DNA of 64,000 nucleotides, from contig OX291543.1 in NCBI GenBank assembly GCA_946406115.1, forward strand, positions 34,250,815-34,314,814. The letters run 5' to 3'. Origin of the DNA: Apoda limacodes (Eukaryota > Arthropoda > Insecta > Lepidoptera > Limacodidae). Position numbers and translations under genes: made by a program. This document shows, piece by piece, positions 46,462 to 57,464 of this stretch (positions are counted from its first letter, which is position 1; every line of letters begins with the position of its first letter). The notes beneath the pieces are model-generated. The model was not told the origin of the DNA and did not search any database. It was given only the letters and a program-made list of their open reading frames with translations.

Positions 46462-48027
46462 TTTTTGATTATAATTTGTAGTATTTTTAACGTTATTATT
46501 ATTACTTTGATTACAATTTGGGCAATCAATCGTTCTTACATTTTTAAAACCACATCTATAACAAACAATGTTGTTAGATGTGCATTTACTAAGTTCGTGT
46601 CCATGTACACGGCATCGAACACAAAATGGCGGACGATTTTCATGAACCGCTGCAATTTTCCTAGGCGACTCGTAATTCGCCGAATTGAAATTTTGATTCC
46701 TATAACCCGTTGGTTTATACGTAGGGGATCTAGATTCAAATCGAACCGTAGGTTTTTGTTCATAGTTTTTAAATGATTTAAAACTATTAAGTGGTTCCGT
46801 CCGAAACTCTTTCTGTCTCCAATTTTCATAGTTATTGCCTTTGTTATATGCAAAGGGGACTTTCGCAGAACTACAAGGTTTATTATAGTTAAAATCTGAA
46901 AACATCACTTCACTGTTTTGTGGTTCTTTAAAATTCCTGTTTTTGTCAAGAAATTGATCATATTTCTTGCAAATGTTAATTAAATTCTCAATAGATACTA
47001 CATTAGCTTGTACTACAAAAAGGGAATAACATAGTCTGATGTTTCGAAGCAAAGTTTCTAATTGATCATTCTCAGAAAGCGATTTCTTTAACCTATTGAA
47101 CATTTCAGACATTATTGCAGTATAAATAATGATATTCTCGTTCTCTCCTTGAGTACGTTGGTATATATAGTTCAATAATTTATAATCGTAGTCGAAACTA
47201 CCAAAATCTTCAACTAATTTATTACAAAGATCGTCCCAATTCTGTAACTTTTTTTTTATAAATCTAAACCAATGTAAAGCGTCGTCAGAAAAGAGTTCAA
47301 ACGCTCTAGCTAACAGTAAATCTTTCTTTATATTCCTAGAAAGCCTAAATTCTTCTAGTTTTTGCAAAAACGACCTAGGGCAGGATTTCCCATTATAATT
47401 AAATCTTTTTAATTCAAGTGCAGAGCTTCTATCACAAGAAACTGTGATAAATTTATTTTGTTTAACGTCTACATCTTCTAAATATTCCCTGGATATTTCT
47501 AAATTATTGCTGACCTCATTAAATTTTTGAGATACTTGGTTAATTCTCGGTAAACTACCGACTTCTGACCTATTGTCATCAGTTAAATCAGAAATTTCTT
47601 GTAATGAATTAAATTCTAGTTCAGTAATCTCTAAAATCTTGTTATTCCATAATTTATCCAATTTTTGGAACTCATTTTTAACTGTAACCAGTTCTGGACC
47701 CAAGTTTAACTCGTCCGTGATGTCAATACGTAGTAATCTAAAATGTATATGATTTAAAAAAGCTTCTAACCGCTTAATTTTTTCCTTATTAATACCTGTG
47801 TCCTCTAACTTTTGTTTTATAAAAGTTAAAGTAGCTTTTACACCTTCAATATCCTCTTTGGGATCTAAAGTTGACTCAAGTACCTCATTAGCTGGTAATT
47901 TTTCAACCAACTTTAATATTTGACGCTTCAGACCTATTAAAGATTCTGCTGGTTTCTCAAATCTCACTAAAGTTTCATAGATCAGCTCACTCTTATTGAG
48001 TAAGTGATATTTAATAGATTTTTCCAT
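46456..48027 (-). CDS. gag: Gypsy Gag (capsid/nucleocapsid)
   Basis: 523 codons from ATG at 48025-48027. N-terminal helical, charged region; central Gag/capsid-like block around residues 205-275 (RFNYNGKSCPRSFLQKLEEF, then LLARAFELFSDDALHWFRF). The basic Asn/Arg-rich tail has two zinc knuckles at about 469-505: CVRCRVHGHELSKC fits CX2CX4HX4C; the second, CYRCGFKNVRTIDC, has Val in place of His. Packages the element RNA into particles. Ends with CAA AAA AAC TAG, a frameshift signal at its stop codon. Confidence 0.92.
   Translation of the reverse strand: MEKSIKYHLLNKSELIYETLVRFEKPAESLIGLKRQILKLVEKLPANEVLESTLDPKEDIEGVKATLTFIKQKLEDTGINKEKIKRLEAFLNHIHFRLLRIDITDELNLGPELVTVKNEFQKLDKLWNNKILEITELEFNSLQEISDLTDDNRSEVGSLPRINQVSQKFNEVSNNLEISREYLEDVDVKQNKFITVSCDRSSALELKRFNYNGKSCPRSFLQKLEEFRLSRNIKKDLLLARAFELFSDDALHWFRFIKKKLQNWDDLCNKLVEDFGSFDYDYKLLNYIYQRTQGENENIIIYTAIMSEMFNRLKKSLSENDQLETLLRNIRLCYSLFVVQANVVSIENLINICKKYDQFLDKNRNFKEPQNSEVMFSDFNYNKPCSSAKVPFAYNKGNNYENWRQKEFRTEPLNSFKSFKNYEQKPTVRFESRSPTYKPTGYRNQNFNSANYESPRKIAAVHENRPPFCVRCRVHGHELSKCTSNNIVCYRCGFKNVRTIDCPNCNQSNNNNVKNTTNYNQKN
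46459..46465 (-). promoter_or_regulatory. -1 ribosomal frameshift site (AAAAAAC)
   Basis: In the gag frame it reads A AAA AAC, the standard X XXY YYZ slippery heptamer, directly followed by the gag stop TAG. Slipping back one base leads into the open protease frame. Confidence 0.85.
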
Positions 48028-48759
48028 TTTTACTAATTTTATTTTATAAATATATATATTTTTTTAAATTTCTCACAGATACACACTTCCTTTAAAGAAA
48101 ATAGTAAAATATTCGTAACGAAGCTTTTACTACTTTACAGTCTCTCTGTAAAAACAATATTAATATAATTGATTCCAAGATGTTATACGTGTAATCCCAC
48201 TTATGTCAAGTACTGCTTTAGACATAATCGACGAAGATAATCTTGGAAACAACAAAAATAAAATTATTATTAGTAGGGACTTTTTATTTATTAGTTAAAT
48301 AACGTAGTTTTATAACGTAGTAAAAGAACCCCTCACTTGAGACAAATATAAATAATTAAACGACACAGCTTTTCACTGTCTCCATTTATCCAAAAAAAAA
48401 CAAGAAAAAAACGATGTAAACGTTTTTCTCCGAAGTATTTTTTCCTGGTGGACCTATATGAATATTAAACACTATTAATATTAGCAATTCGTCACAAATC
48501 TGACGATTAGTAAATAAATAAGGTTTTCTTACAATACAACCTTTTAACTGCTTAAACAAGAGACGAAAGAAAAAAAAAATAGTTATTTGCCAAACGAGTC
48601 CGAAAATCTCATGAAAAACATGAATGTAACGCAGATAGTTGCATTTTTTTTGAATTTTGAAAAAAAATTATAAATTATGTCTATTTTTTTTTTTAAAAAA
48701 AAGACCTTTTGCGTGAGGTGATCGTATACAGAACTATAAAAAATTGTATTTTTTATCCC
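48028..48759 (-). other. Gypsy 5' leader
   Basis: 740 nt between primer site and gag ATG, AT-rich, without a long frame; expected to hold packaging signals and leader RNA. Confidence 0.7.
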
Positions 48760-48770
48760 GTTGGGCGCCG
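48760..48770 (-). other. Primer binding site, tRNA-Lys type
   Basis: Minus strand GGCGCCCAAC complements the 3' end of insect tRNA-Lys(CUU) as I recall it (…GTTGGGCGCCA); it begins two to three bases from the LTR end. The base at 48770 does not match. Confidence 0.75.
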
Positions 48771-48772
48771 CT

Positions 48773-49587
48773 TGTTAAGACTCAATTCCCCAGGGGAAGA
48801 TAAATGAAAAGATAGGTTCGTTAATACAATTTATTTTTAGTTTTATATACAATCACTATTTCACAAATAAACAATTTGAAAGTCTATAATTCCATAATAA
48901 ATTGCACTAAATTCAGTTTCCGAATTTATCTGTTTTGCCGTCTTTTTCCTATCTAGACGATGGTATCGTAATTTTCCCTTCGGGTCGACTGTATTGTCGA
49001 AAATATCAATTAATCGTAATATGATGTAATATCCACCAATTTTCAGCAATCTATGCCATTACCAGTCTTTTCAGATTGAGAAATTAAAAATCAATATGGC
49101 GAAAAAAACCAATCCGCAGAATCAATATAGTAATAATCACCTATCCAAATAAATGCACTTAGGTACCTGTTGGGAGGGTTTATGGTAGAACCCACAACCT
49201 TGAGATATTTTATCGAGAAATTCAAACCTTCTCTTATAAAAGCTCGTACGGTAAGTTCCTCTTGTAATTTACATCTCCTTAGTTGCTGTTTCTCGAAGAA
49301 CTTGATGCACTTCAAAAAGATTAATTCCTATTTATTTTAGGTAAAAAGTGCAAATTTTGTTTTTAACATCTATCTTCGAGAAAATCTCCAAAAGACTGAC
49401 TTTTAATATTTTTCCATCTGTCATCTTTTTAAAAATCAGATTTAAAAGACTGTTGACGTAAATGAGTATGGCATTCCATGCATGTATGGATATAGAATTT
49501 TACAATGATTTTGACATAACACGCAAAAGGGTAATTTAAAGCTAATTACACACTACATATACAAAATAAAATACTTCACTCGCTACA
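48773..49587 (-). repeat. 5' LTR of the gypsy element (815 bp)
   Basis: Drives transcription of the element on the minus strand. Starts TGTAGCGAGTG and ends TTAACA on that strand. Three differences from the other LTR. Confidence 0.95.
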
Positions 49588-49591
49588 CTCT
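49588..49591. repeat. Target-site duplication CTCT, right copy
   Basis: Matches 40739-40742 across the element. Confidence 0.85.
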
Positions 49592-50045
49592 TTTAAAAAG
49601 TAATGCAGTTACCTGGGCTCCACATTAATTTAAATATAATCTCATGTTGGAGAGAATACAAAACAAGTTTATAAGATATATATGTTTTAAACAGTACTAT
49701 GTTTACCCACCTTACCCATTGATGTATCCGACTTGATTTATTTCAGGTTTGGTAGGATATAACGAGTTAGGGTTAGAAGGGAACTAGCACTTATACCTTA
49801 TGTTTTCAAAGTAATACGAGGAAAACTGGTAAACGGAGATATTTTGGGACAAGGGTGTTACGTGTAAGTGGTACGGACAGGTACGTGGAACGGTGGCGAA
49901 GGCCCTGCTAGCTGTCCCGCGTGGCCGCACGAACCTACTTAACGAGGCGCCACTAAAGCGCGCTCTTTGTCTCTGAACATTATTGCAACTTATACAGACA
50001 TATGCCATTGTACTTTGAGTGAACTCACTACGACTGCATTATGGG
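49588..50045 (+). pseudogene. LINE RT fragment interrupted by the gypsy element, right part
   Basis: Plus strand encodes, across frameshifts, KSNAVTWAP, MLERIQNKFIRY, YPPYPLMYPT, VGYNEL, VPRGRTNLLNEAPLKRAL and a terminal CHCTLSE-like piece, the usual order at the C-terminus of a jockey/CR1-like LINE protein. Decayed by stops. Confidence 0.75.
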
Positions 50046-50519
50046 TAATACGTTACAAATTAAAATTGTGATTTAATTTTTTTTAAATTATTTTTAATAT
50101 TACTTAAGTAACATATATCTAGTATTGTATATCTATATTAAGTCAACACTGCTAAATTGGGGTAGGTAAGTATATCTGTAAAAGTAGTGGTAAGTTATAT
50201 ATAAATAAACAAATTATACATGAAACATAATGACTTGTGCTACTGAAAATATTGTAAGAGTCACTTCTGTCATCCTGAGCCTAAGTTAATAGCAACGATG
50301 TTGTAAGAGTCACTTCAAAATATATTACTTATCCTATCCTTGTTACCTTCTTATTAATTAAAATAGTTTTGTAGTAGTAATGGTAGATTCTAAAGAATGG
50401 AATATAAAGATTAAAATATTTTAGCTAAAATTACTCGTTTTATTAAATCCACCTCCTAATCTTATTTATAAGATTTAACTAATTTTTATAGAGAAATGAT
50501 CTATCAGTCAACAACGAAA
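50046..50519. other. AT-rich non-coding stretch
   Basis: Includes a direct repeat TGTAAGAGTCACTTC at about 50253 and 50300. No gene. Confidence 0.45.
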
Positions 50520-50756
50520 CGATATAGTTTCGCCACGTCCGTCTGTCCGTCTGTCCGTTTGTCCGCGTCTTACCTCACAAACTATTAGTACCAGCTAGCT
50601 CGAATAACGCGAAAAACACGCCCTTGCTGGTACGAAGTTTTTGAGCCAAACGGGTTTACACATTTTTCGAATATCTGCAATATGCCTTTCTCATTCTCCG
50701 GAACCCTTGATAAATGCGTGTACGAGACGCACTTGGCCGGTTTTGACAGCATGTTT
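50520..50756. repeat. Dispersed repeat with CGTCTGTCCGTCTGTCCG and CACTTGGCCGGTTTT ends
   Basis: Contains a GTCTGTCC run at one end and GAGACGCACTTGGCCGGTTT at the other, like the end of the GTGCGAGTCGGAC family, but the interior (CCCTTGCTGGTACGAAGTTT) is different. Probably a related subfamily. Confidence 0.55.
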
Positions 50757-51149
50757 TTTTCGAATTTCACTTTCTTTTGTAGGTAATTTTAGCTTTTTTT
50801 AATATTAATGTATATTGTATACAATGTACTAAGCTGCCTCCTTAAATATTTTAATTTTCACTGATATCTCTTGTCCTTAACTTCTATTTTAGTAGTTTCA
50901 AAGAAACTAGTGATAAATAAGTCTCCTCGTAGACCAACCTCGACACTGTTCAACAGCTTCAAACTAATTTCAGGGACCGTAAATCTCGTCGGCCGCTGTC
51001 CAGTTCCAGTACCTCGTAACTCCTCACGACACTATTCCTTGTTCTGTGACGACACTCATCTGATCAAGGTGATAGGTGACAGGTCCGATGATCGATTCAT
51101 ATATCACTTTAATTACTTATGTCTCACTAAGGCAACTAGAATATAAACT
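50757..51149. other. Non-coding stretch
   Basis: The 91-codon frame at 50871-51146 has no recognised domain. Confidence 0.4.
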
Positions 51150-51238
51150 AAAACGGCCAAGTGCATGTCGGAGTCGCGCACCGAGGGTTCCGTAACACCA
51201 CAGAATGCACGAGCCGGACTTGCACTTGACCGGTTTTT
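51150..51238. mobile_element. 89-bp inverted-repeat element of the GTGCGAGTCGGAC family
   Basis: Left AAAACGGCCAAGTGCATGTC and right GACTTGCACTTGACCGGTTT are imperfect inverted repeats of about 30 bp, with GCGCACCGAGGGTTCCGTAA between. It looks like a minimal deletion derivative that retains both ends. Confidence 0.7.
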
Positions 51239-53149
51239 ATTATTTGTGGTTTCATTATATAGCTTACACTATCGTCGTTTTAGCCGGAAGACGTCTACTG
51301 CCTCCATAGCTCGCTGAGCGACTCTGAACTTACATAAGAGGCCGGAGCTTGAACTATGATGGTTCTAAATTTGAAGCTTACCAGGATTCCTTAACTACAT
51401 TTTTTATAAATCCAGAACTGCATTCGTTTTTATGTAAGAAAGTCAATTCATTAGAATCTGTTAATATTAAATGCGTTACTGAAAATTAACAGATAAAAAA
51501 CTCACACACACACAGCGGAGTAAACGAAATATAATAGTCTTTACCAAAACGATGTTTAACATGTTTATGTTTTACAGACGTGGCTTAACTACTTCTGAAA
51601 TATGGAACTAATGTATCTCATCTCATCGTAATGTATGTGACATTGTGCGACAATTTATAGTAGGTACATTTATTTAGACATCTTTAGCATTTCAAAACTT
51701 AGAAGGTAGTAATGATTACTTTGTACACTTATAAGTTTTTGTTATCTAGCGTGCACGAAACAAGACAAAGCGGACACGGATGCAAATTTAAACTTTTGTA
51801 AATGTTCTTTACATTTAATAAATAAATAAAAAGAAAAAAACATGTACCTGATGACCCTCAGCCTGCCTTGTTACCTTCTTACTTGCAGATATCTGGATTT
51901 TACGATAAACAAAGGATGCCAACGGTGTAATCAATCACTGTCTCACAATTTTGCTTTTGAAAACTTCTGACTCCTTCAAAAGATATGATGCCCGCAACGA
52001 GAATACTTTAGTAATACCCCAAGTCCGCCCGCGCCCGCGCCCGCGCTACATCGAATTGTATTTAGCTACAGTGACGGCGCAAATATATGAACACAAGAAA
52101 CAGATCTAACTTCTGAAAGATATTAGCGAAGTTAACCAGTTCAAGTTAAAATTAACCGATGTTAAAAAATAATTAGCAACAAAATTCCTTACTGCATTAT
52201 TCTTTTGTTTGAAACTATCAACTGATTTCGAAACGATTTCCGCCGGAACTTTATAAGAATAAATACTAGATAAACAGCAGACTAATTGGACACCAGGTGA
52301 ACGATAGACTAAATGCTGGCCCCCTGAGAAACCTCTTCTGGCCGACGAGAACATGCAATCATTTATTATATTTGCACATTAGGCACAGTTGTTTTTAACA
52401 ACTGTGGCTGAAGAATTCCGCCTGTTGTTTAAAAACATAGATTCAAGTCGAATACCTACATAAGTTAAGCCGTGTAGCCCTATGTACTGTTATAGCTCTC
52501 GGACTGCCAACTCTCGCGGATTCAATCAGAGATTGTAAACAGAAAAGTCCTTTTTTGGGTTTTGTATATGTATTGAAATTTTAACATATTTTGGTAAGTG
52601 TGGATTGATAAAAATGTAGAACCTTTCTTTTTGTACATTATAAAGAAAATGTATCGCTCGAAGAAGTTTGGAGCAGTAGTTATTAACGTGTTACATTTAA
52701 GTATCCAAATTAACCACAAGTTCCTTGTCTTAGCAAGGTTAGTATTTAAATACGTTTCGTATACTAAAGGGTGCTGTACAGAACCTCTTTGTTAATTTAC
52801 CTAACTCTTTTATTAAAAAAAAAGTTATTTTAATGTATTGTTTCTTAAAATATAATACCTTTATATTTTATTGTATCGCTGTCATATACCGTTTTTACCT
52901 GACTGCCAAAATGAGGTTAATGTTTTATTGAATGAATGTACCTACCTATGGAAGCATGTCCAAATCTTTAGCGCATCGTGTGGCTTAAACGGTTTGATGG
53001 ATAATAAATGAGGTGTGGTAGAATTGTTATATGACGTCAGCATAAAACAAATATGGCGGCCACACACTGTCAAAAACTAATAAAATTAATAATAAATAAA
53101 AAAATAAATAGTCGAGTATGGTATTAAATAAAAGGTGACGGGCTAGTCG
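51239..53149. other. Non-coding stretch
   Basis: Contains a CCCGCG repeat at about 52026-52044 and a short CA run near 51505. No gene supported. Confidence 0.45.
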
Positions 53150-53150
53150 G

Positions 53151-53189
53151 TCAGTCGGAGCCCATTCAATCCGGCGGGCTGCCGACTGA
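53151..53189. repeat. Inverted repeat (hairpin), repeat-derived
   Basis: TCAGTCGGAGCCC at 53151-53163 pairs with GGGCTGCCGACTGA at 53176-53189 with one bulged base. Similar GTCAGTCGGCAGCCC motifs are common in moth genomes. Confidence 0.6.
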
Positions 53190-54350
53190 TTCTATCCAAA
53201 CTTAAAGTTTTTTTCTTCCGAATGTACCTACCGACTGCTATGGTCGCTATATTCCATTTATGAATTGGTACTTATATAATGTAATATTGCTTATGAAAAT
53301 TCTTTGAAGGACATTTTTTCTTTTAAGTTTTTTTGGAGCCGGTTTTCTTGTATTTATGTTAATTACTTTTTTACCTTTGCAACAAACTTTTCAGACCACC
53401 GGGTTTAGTCGCTAGTGTCGGGTGAGTTTACACCATTTTTATAATTTGGCAACTGTAGTTTTGATTTTTGACCAATCTTTGTCAAATTTTTGAAAAATTT
53501 TTGTCAAAAAAGTTTGTGGCGCTGAACATATAGCGGTATGGATATATATATTTAATATGTGGCTGCATACGTAACTGTTTGGAACGCTGATTTGTTTATA
53601 CAACGGCGCGGAAATCTGGATTTTATTTTTTTTGGCGTATTAAGGTAAATTATGTTCATATGTTATCGAAAAGTTTGAAAACAAAATGAGTGATGACTCA
53701 TCTGGCAGAGATACAGAGGTAAATTTAACTCCACCGGATATATGAGATGCATCCACAAAAATATATAATGTTAATTTTTAAATTATTAATTTCAATTTTT
53801 AATAAATTTAATATTTAATAATAGTAATTTTTGTTTTCATTTTTCTCTATCTACATTCCCCATATACTTTATCTGCACTTATGTAGATAAAGCAGTGGAT
53901 AAAACTACATATAACTATGTAGTAAAACAGTCGTGTGATACTCAAATGCTCAGCTGCAGCTCGGTTTTTAATCTCACACTCTACTTTTAATACTCCTTAT
54001 TTTATTTTTTAGCTATTATGCAGAATTGGCTATCCTAATCTAGAATTCCTACAGTTCAGCGCGAACGGAGTCGCAAGCAAAGACTAGGTTTAGATATATG
54101 TAGCTTACCAATTATTATTTTTTTTGTAAAAAGTGATAAAAAACATTACCATTTTTATTTTTATGTTGCGTCAATATTGGTGTTCATACAATAAGTCTTT
54201 CGCCGCGCAGGCGTTATTCGACAAAGAACATTCAGTACGCAAGCGATAGGAGAAGTTATGAAAAGGAAGATATACATATCTGTTTTGGCAAACCATGAGT
54301 GACTGAGCGGAATAAGGAAGACTTTCTTCTTGCTACTTTAGATGTTCACC
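53190..54350. other. AT-rich non-coding stretch
   Basis: No gene or long repeat recognised. Confidence 0.45.
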
Positions 54351-54360
54351 TATGGGACCC
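54351..54360. repeat. Target-site duplication TATGGGACCC, left copy
   Basis: Identical 10-mer at 54818-54827, exactly bounding the retroposon. Confidence 0.9.
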
Positions 54361-54817
54361 CCATCGTCCCAATCGACCTCGGCATGGTCGTAAAACTATA
54401 ATTAGGTGGCCTCGGCACGTACTTACGGCCCCAGATAACGATCTCACTATCCGGATAGCGAGATTAGTCTCAACGACCTCCCCCAGTAGGGCCTCCCTCC
54501 AAACACGACGCCGACGTCCCCGGGTTCGTCGGCGCCCAAACGGATACACGAGGTATCAAAGAGTGCCGGGGCGCTTCTCATCCCCACTCAATCGCAACCG
54601 CACCCCCGTAACGGAAAACTCCCCACCTGGCGGTGACTCACCTTCAGGTTCGAAACTCACGCCGGTCGAAGGGACGCCCCCGAGAGCGACAACCCAAGCG
54701 CGTAGAGCGTTGGGCGCCATACGGGCTGAGGCTCCTTTAGAAACTCGCCGAAATAAAGTCCGGTGAAGCAGTAATGGCCGCAACAGCCAAATGCAATGTC
54801 AGTTCAGAAAAAAAAAA
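54361..54817 (+). mobile_element. GC-rich poly(A) retroposon, copy 2 (457 bp)
   Basis: Plus-strand copy with a 10-A tail at 54808-54817 and a perfect 10-bp duplication. Its 3' 330 bp match 14380-14759 (inverted); 5' of that it extends further (GGCATGGTCGTAAAACTATA, CCGGATAGCGAGATTAGTCT). An Arg-rich frame (RRRPRVRRRPNGYTRYQRVP) is open in both copies. The frame at 54299-54766 starts outside the insert, so it is not a natural gene. Confidence 0.88.
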
Positions 54818-54827
54818 TATGGGACCC
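54818..54827. repeat. Target-site duplication TATGGGACCC, right copy
   Basis: Directly follows the poly(A) tail of the retroposon. Confidence 0.9.
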
Positions 54828-55749
54828 TTTTTGATACGAGTCTGACATGCAAGCTGTTTTTTGTAAGCTTTCCGATTTATAAAACGGTTTACTCTAGTGC
54901 TATCAAGATGCGTACTATGTAGGGACCCATACATATTTATCTAGAAAATATTAGGTTAAATCGGCCGGAATATCTTTGCACTAAGCCGGTATCGATATCC
55001 ATAAATCTCACTAAGCCTCAGGTCCGGACTATCTCTATAAAGTAACTGTAGAGACGTGACCCAGTGGAGTTTGATATCGGTATAAACTCATCATTTTTCA
55101 TAAGTCTTTTATGTTATATAGGTACTAGCTAGTACTAGGTTATGTACCCCAATTATTAAACCGGTTCAAGTAAAATTATGTTTGAGGATTTTTCTCTTAC
55201 ACGGTTTTTAACTGCATTTATTGTTTCTTTAAAAAAACGGTTAAGAGCGCTTCGAGTTTCTCTCTTAATGTCGTACAAAACATTTTGTTGTTTTCGTGTC
55301 ATTTTTAAAAGTAATTTAGTCTTTACGCTAGTATTCCGGATTTTGTCAAACTTTTCTAACAGGTAATGTCAAACTCCGGACCGCATGCGACCTTCTAAGC
55401 TCCGTGTGCCGCGCTTACTGTATACCTACTTGTATGTATATAAGTCCTTTGACAAAAAAACTTAAAATACGTCCACCGGGGACACTGTTTAATTTTTATA
55501 CATAAATTTTGTATAAGTTCTCATACGAAATAGTAATGAGATAAGATTTTTTATGAGCTCTGTGACGCGCGCTTAAACTCCGATATGAATCCATTTGGCC
55601 ACTGAATTTGAGTTTTACAGGCCTGGTTTAGAGTTATATCTTGACGACCGGTCAATTTAGGGCCGGCTACTTCAAACCCTTAATATAATTTTAAATAACT
55701 GTAGTTAAAGGTGCCATTTAATTTGACTTGAAATGTGAAAATGTACAAA
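54828..55749. other. Non-coding stretch
   Basis: Nothing recognised beyond short low-complexity runs. Confidence 0.45.
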
Positions 55750-55800
55750 ATTCGGTCAAGTGCAAATCGGACTCGCACACCACGGGTTCCGTACCAACAC
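55750..55800. repeat. End fragment of the GTGCGAGTCGGAC family
   Basis: CGGTCAAGTGCAAATCGGAC then TCGCACACCACGGGTTCCGT. Confidence 0.65.
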
Positions 55801-55889
55801 GTATAAACGTACTAAATCCTAGGCATTGAAATTTTTCTATTGTAATTCCTGTAAGAAACTGGCGTCATGTTGTTTATGTATATAAAAAA

Positions 55890-56110
55890 AATGGGGTTGC
55901 GAGATGACCTACATTGTAATTGCGAGATGTGGGTGGCAACCAATGATTGGAAGACGCAGCGTGAATCGGCCTCCTACCAAGTGGACAAACGATCTGGTCA
56001 GGGCTGCAAGAAGCTGATGGGCGCGGGTGGCTCAGGACCGGCCGTTGTGGAGACATATGGGGGAGGCCTACGTTCAGCAGTGGACGTCTTTCGGCTGAAA
56101 CAAACGATGT
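55890..56110 (+). pseudogene. 3' terminal fragment of an RTE-type LINE
   Basis: One plus frame (about 55950-56097) reads GRRSVNRPPTKWTNDLVRAA, a stop, then WARVAQDRPLWRHMGEAYVQ and QWTSFG followed by the natural stop: the C-terminus of the lepidopteran RTE protein, with one premature TGA. Only the last 60-70 codons remain. Confidence 0.8.
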
Positions 56111-57077
56111 TCCATAATCTTTTTTGGCGTAAGGTTTGATAACAATGTTTTTAAGGATTGTAGATTTTTTGTGGTTTGAATTAGTCTCGAAATGGATAGT
56201 CAGGTGGATAATAATAAAAAGGCATAGGTCCATACAGACAGCTCAGTAACCTCATATATATAAAAAGTATCTGACCTGGTGCTGGTAGGGGTATTTATTG
56301 TGAGCGGGTTCAATAAAATCTAATCTATGACTAAGATATATTTCAAGACATTTCTAGCAATATTTTTTAAAACATTGATTTATGCCCAAAATATAAAAAT
56401 ACATAATCAAATAAAATGAGCGATTTGAAAATATTTCACAGTATTCTCTTATTTTAGCTTAAATCATAGTTTTCTTTATTTAGTTTTGTTTACAATATGA
56501 GACAAGTGAAAAGATATGGGATCTACCTCGATGAATTAACTTTCTCATCGCACTAACAAAGCGAATATCAAAAACGTACTTAGGTACTATTTTCAGATTG
56601 TTCCTAGAATACACGAGTGTTATAAAAAGGACTGGTGCTGTAAGTGATATAAATGTAGGTAATTATAATATAAGTAAACATCACGGAATTTTCGGTTTCT
56701 TTGTTGTATATATATAAGTAGGCAAACATTCTATTCGGCACAAAGATCCTTAATGATATGACTTAGGCTCTTATCCTGGTATTTTGTATAAAAGTGGGCT
56801 TTTAGTTTTAATTTTAGGATGAATTTCTTACGGAGGCTGAAAGTAAATGTTAGAAAAGGTTTTCGTTTGAAGAGGAGTCCCGAATAAATAGGGCTGCTTT
56901 CTTTGTACGTTAGCGCCGTGAGTAATTATAATTTTTTTTCACTTTTTCACAGAATTATTAAAATAAATGATAATGAAATACAGCCCCTGGATCAAGCCAG
57001 TAAAACTTATCAAGGGGATTATCAGTCTGGAGGATTCGGGTCTTGCGCTTTAAGTGGTAAAATGTGTAAAAGTAAAA
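56111..57077. other. Non-coding stretch
   Basis: AT-rich; no gene recognised. Confidence 0.45.
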
Positions 57078-57457
57078 AAAAAACGGACAAGTGCGAGTCA
57101 GACTCGCGCACGAAGGTTTCCGTACCATTATCTATAAAAACGGCAAAAAATTGCATTTGTTGTATGGGAGTTTTTAAAGTGACTATATAACTAAATATTT
57201 TGAGAATATTTTAAGCTTCTACCTGTTGCCGTTATCAATATCGAGCAAAATCGAGCGAAAAACTCAGGTTTGTTGTATAATATTTATTTTATTCTGTTTT
57301 TTAGTATTTGTTGTTATAGCGGCAACAAAAATACATCTTCTATAAAAAAATTAACTGTCTTACTATCACAGTTCATGAGATACAGCCTGGCGACAGACGG
57401 ACGGACGGACAGCGGAGTCTTAGTAATAGGGTTCCGATGGTACGGAAACCCCTAAAA
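57078..57457. repeat. Dispersed repeat, GTGCGAGTCGGAC family, near complete
   Basis: Starts AAACGGACAAGTGCGAGTCA, then ATCTATAAAAACGGCAAAAA, GTTGTTATAGCGGCAACAAA, CACAGTTCATGAGATACAGC, a GACGGACGGACGGACA run and TAGTAATAGGGTTCCGATGG. This is the inverted, fuller version of 12530-12775. Confidence 0.8.
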
Positions 57458-57464
57458 ATGAGGT

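Larger units (their letters stand above)
40743..49587 (-). mobile_element. Full-length Ty3/gypsy LTR retrotransposon (8845 bp)
   Basis: Minus-strand element. Order along its own strand: 5' LTR (48773-49587), primer binding site (48760-48770), 740-nt leader, gag (46456-48027), protease and RT start (45692 to about 46461, entered by -1 frameshifting), RT-RNase H-integrase (43254-45716), a 1.7-kb 3' region with a 91-bp tandem array, polypurine tract (41558-41575), 3' LTR (40743-41557). LTRs begin TGTAGCG and end TTAACA. CTCT duplications flank it. The LTRs differ at only three positions that I could find, so insertion is recent. No env frame is visible. Confidence 0.95.

Noticed and set aside
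54299..54766. 155-codon Arg/Pro-rich ORF as a host gene
   Set aside because: Its start lies outside the retroposon and target duplication; the frame is an accident of insertion plus GC-rich repeat DNA.
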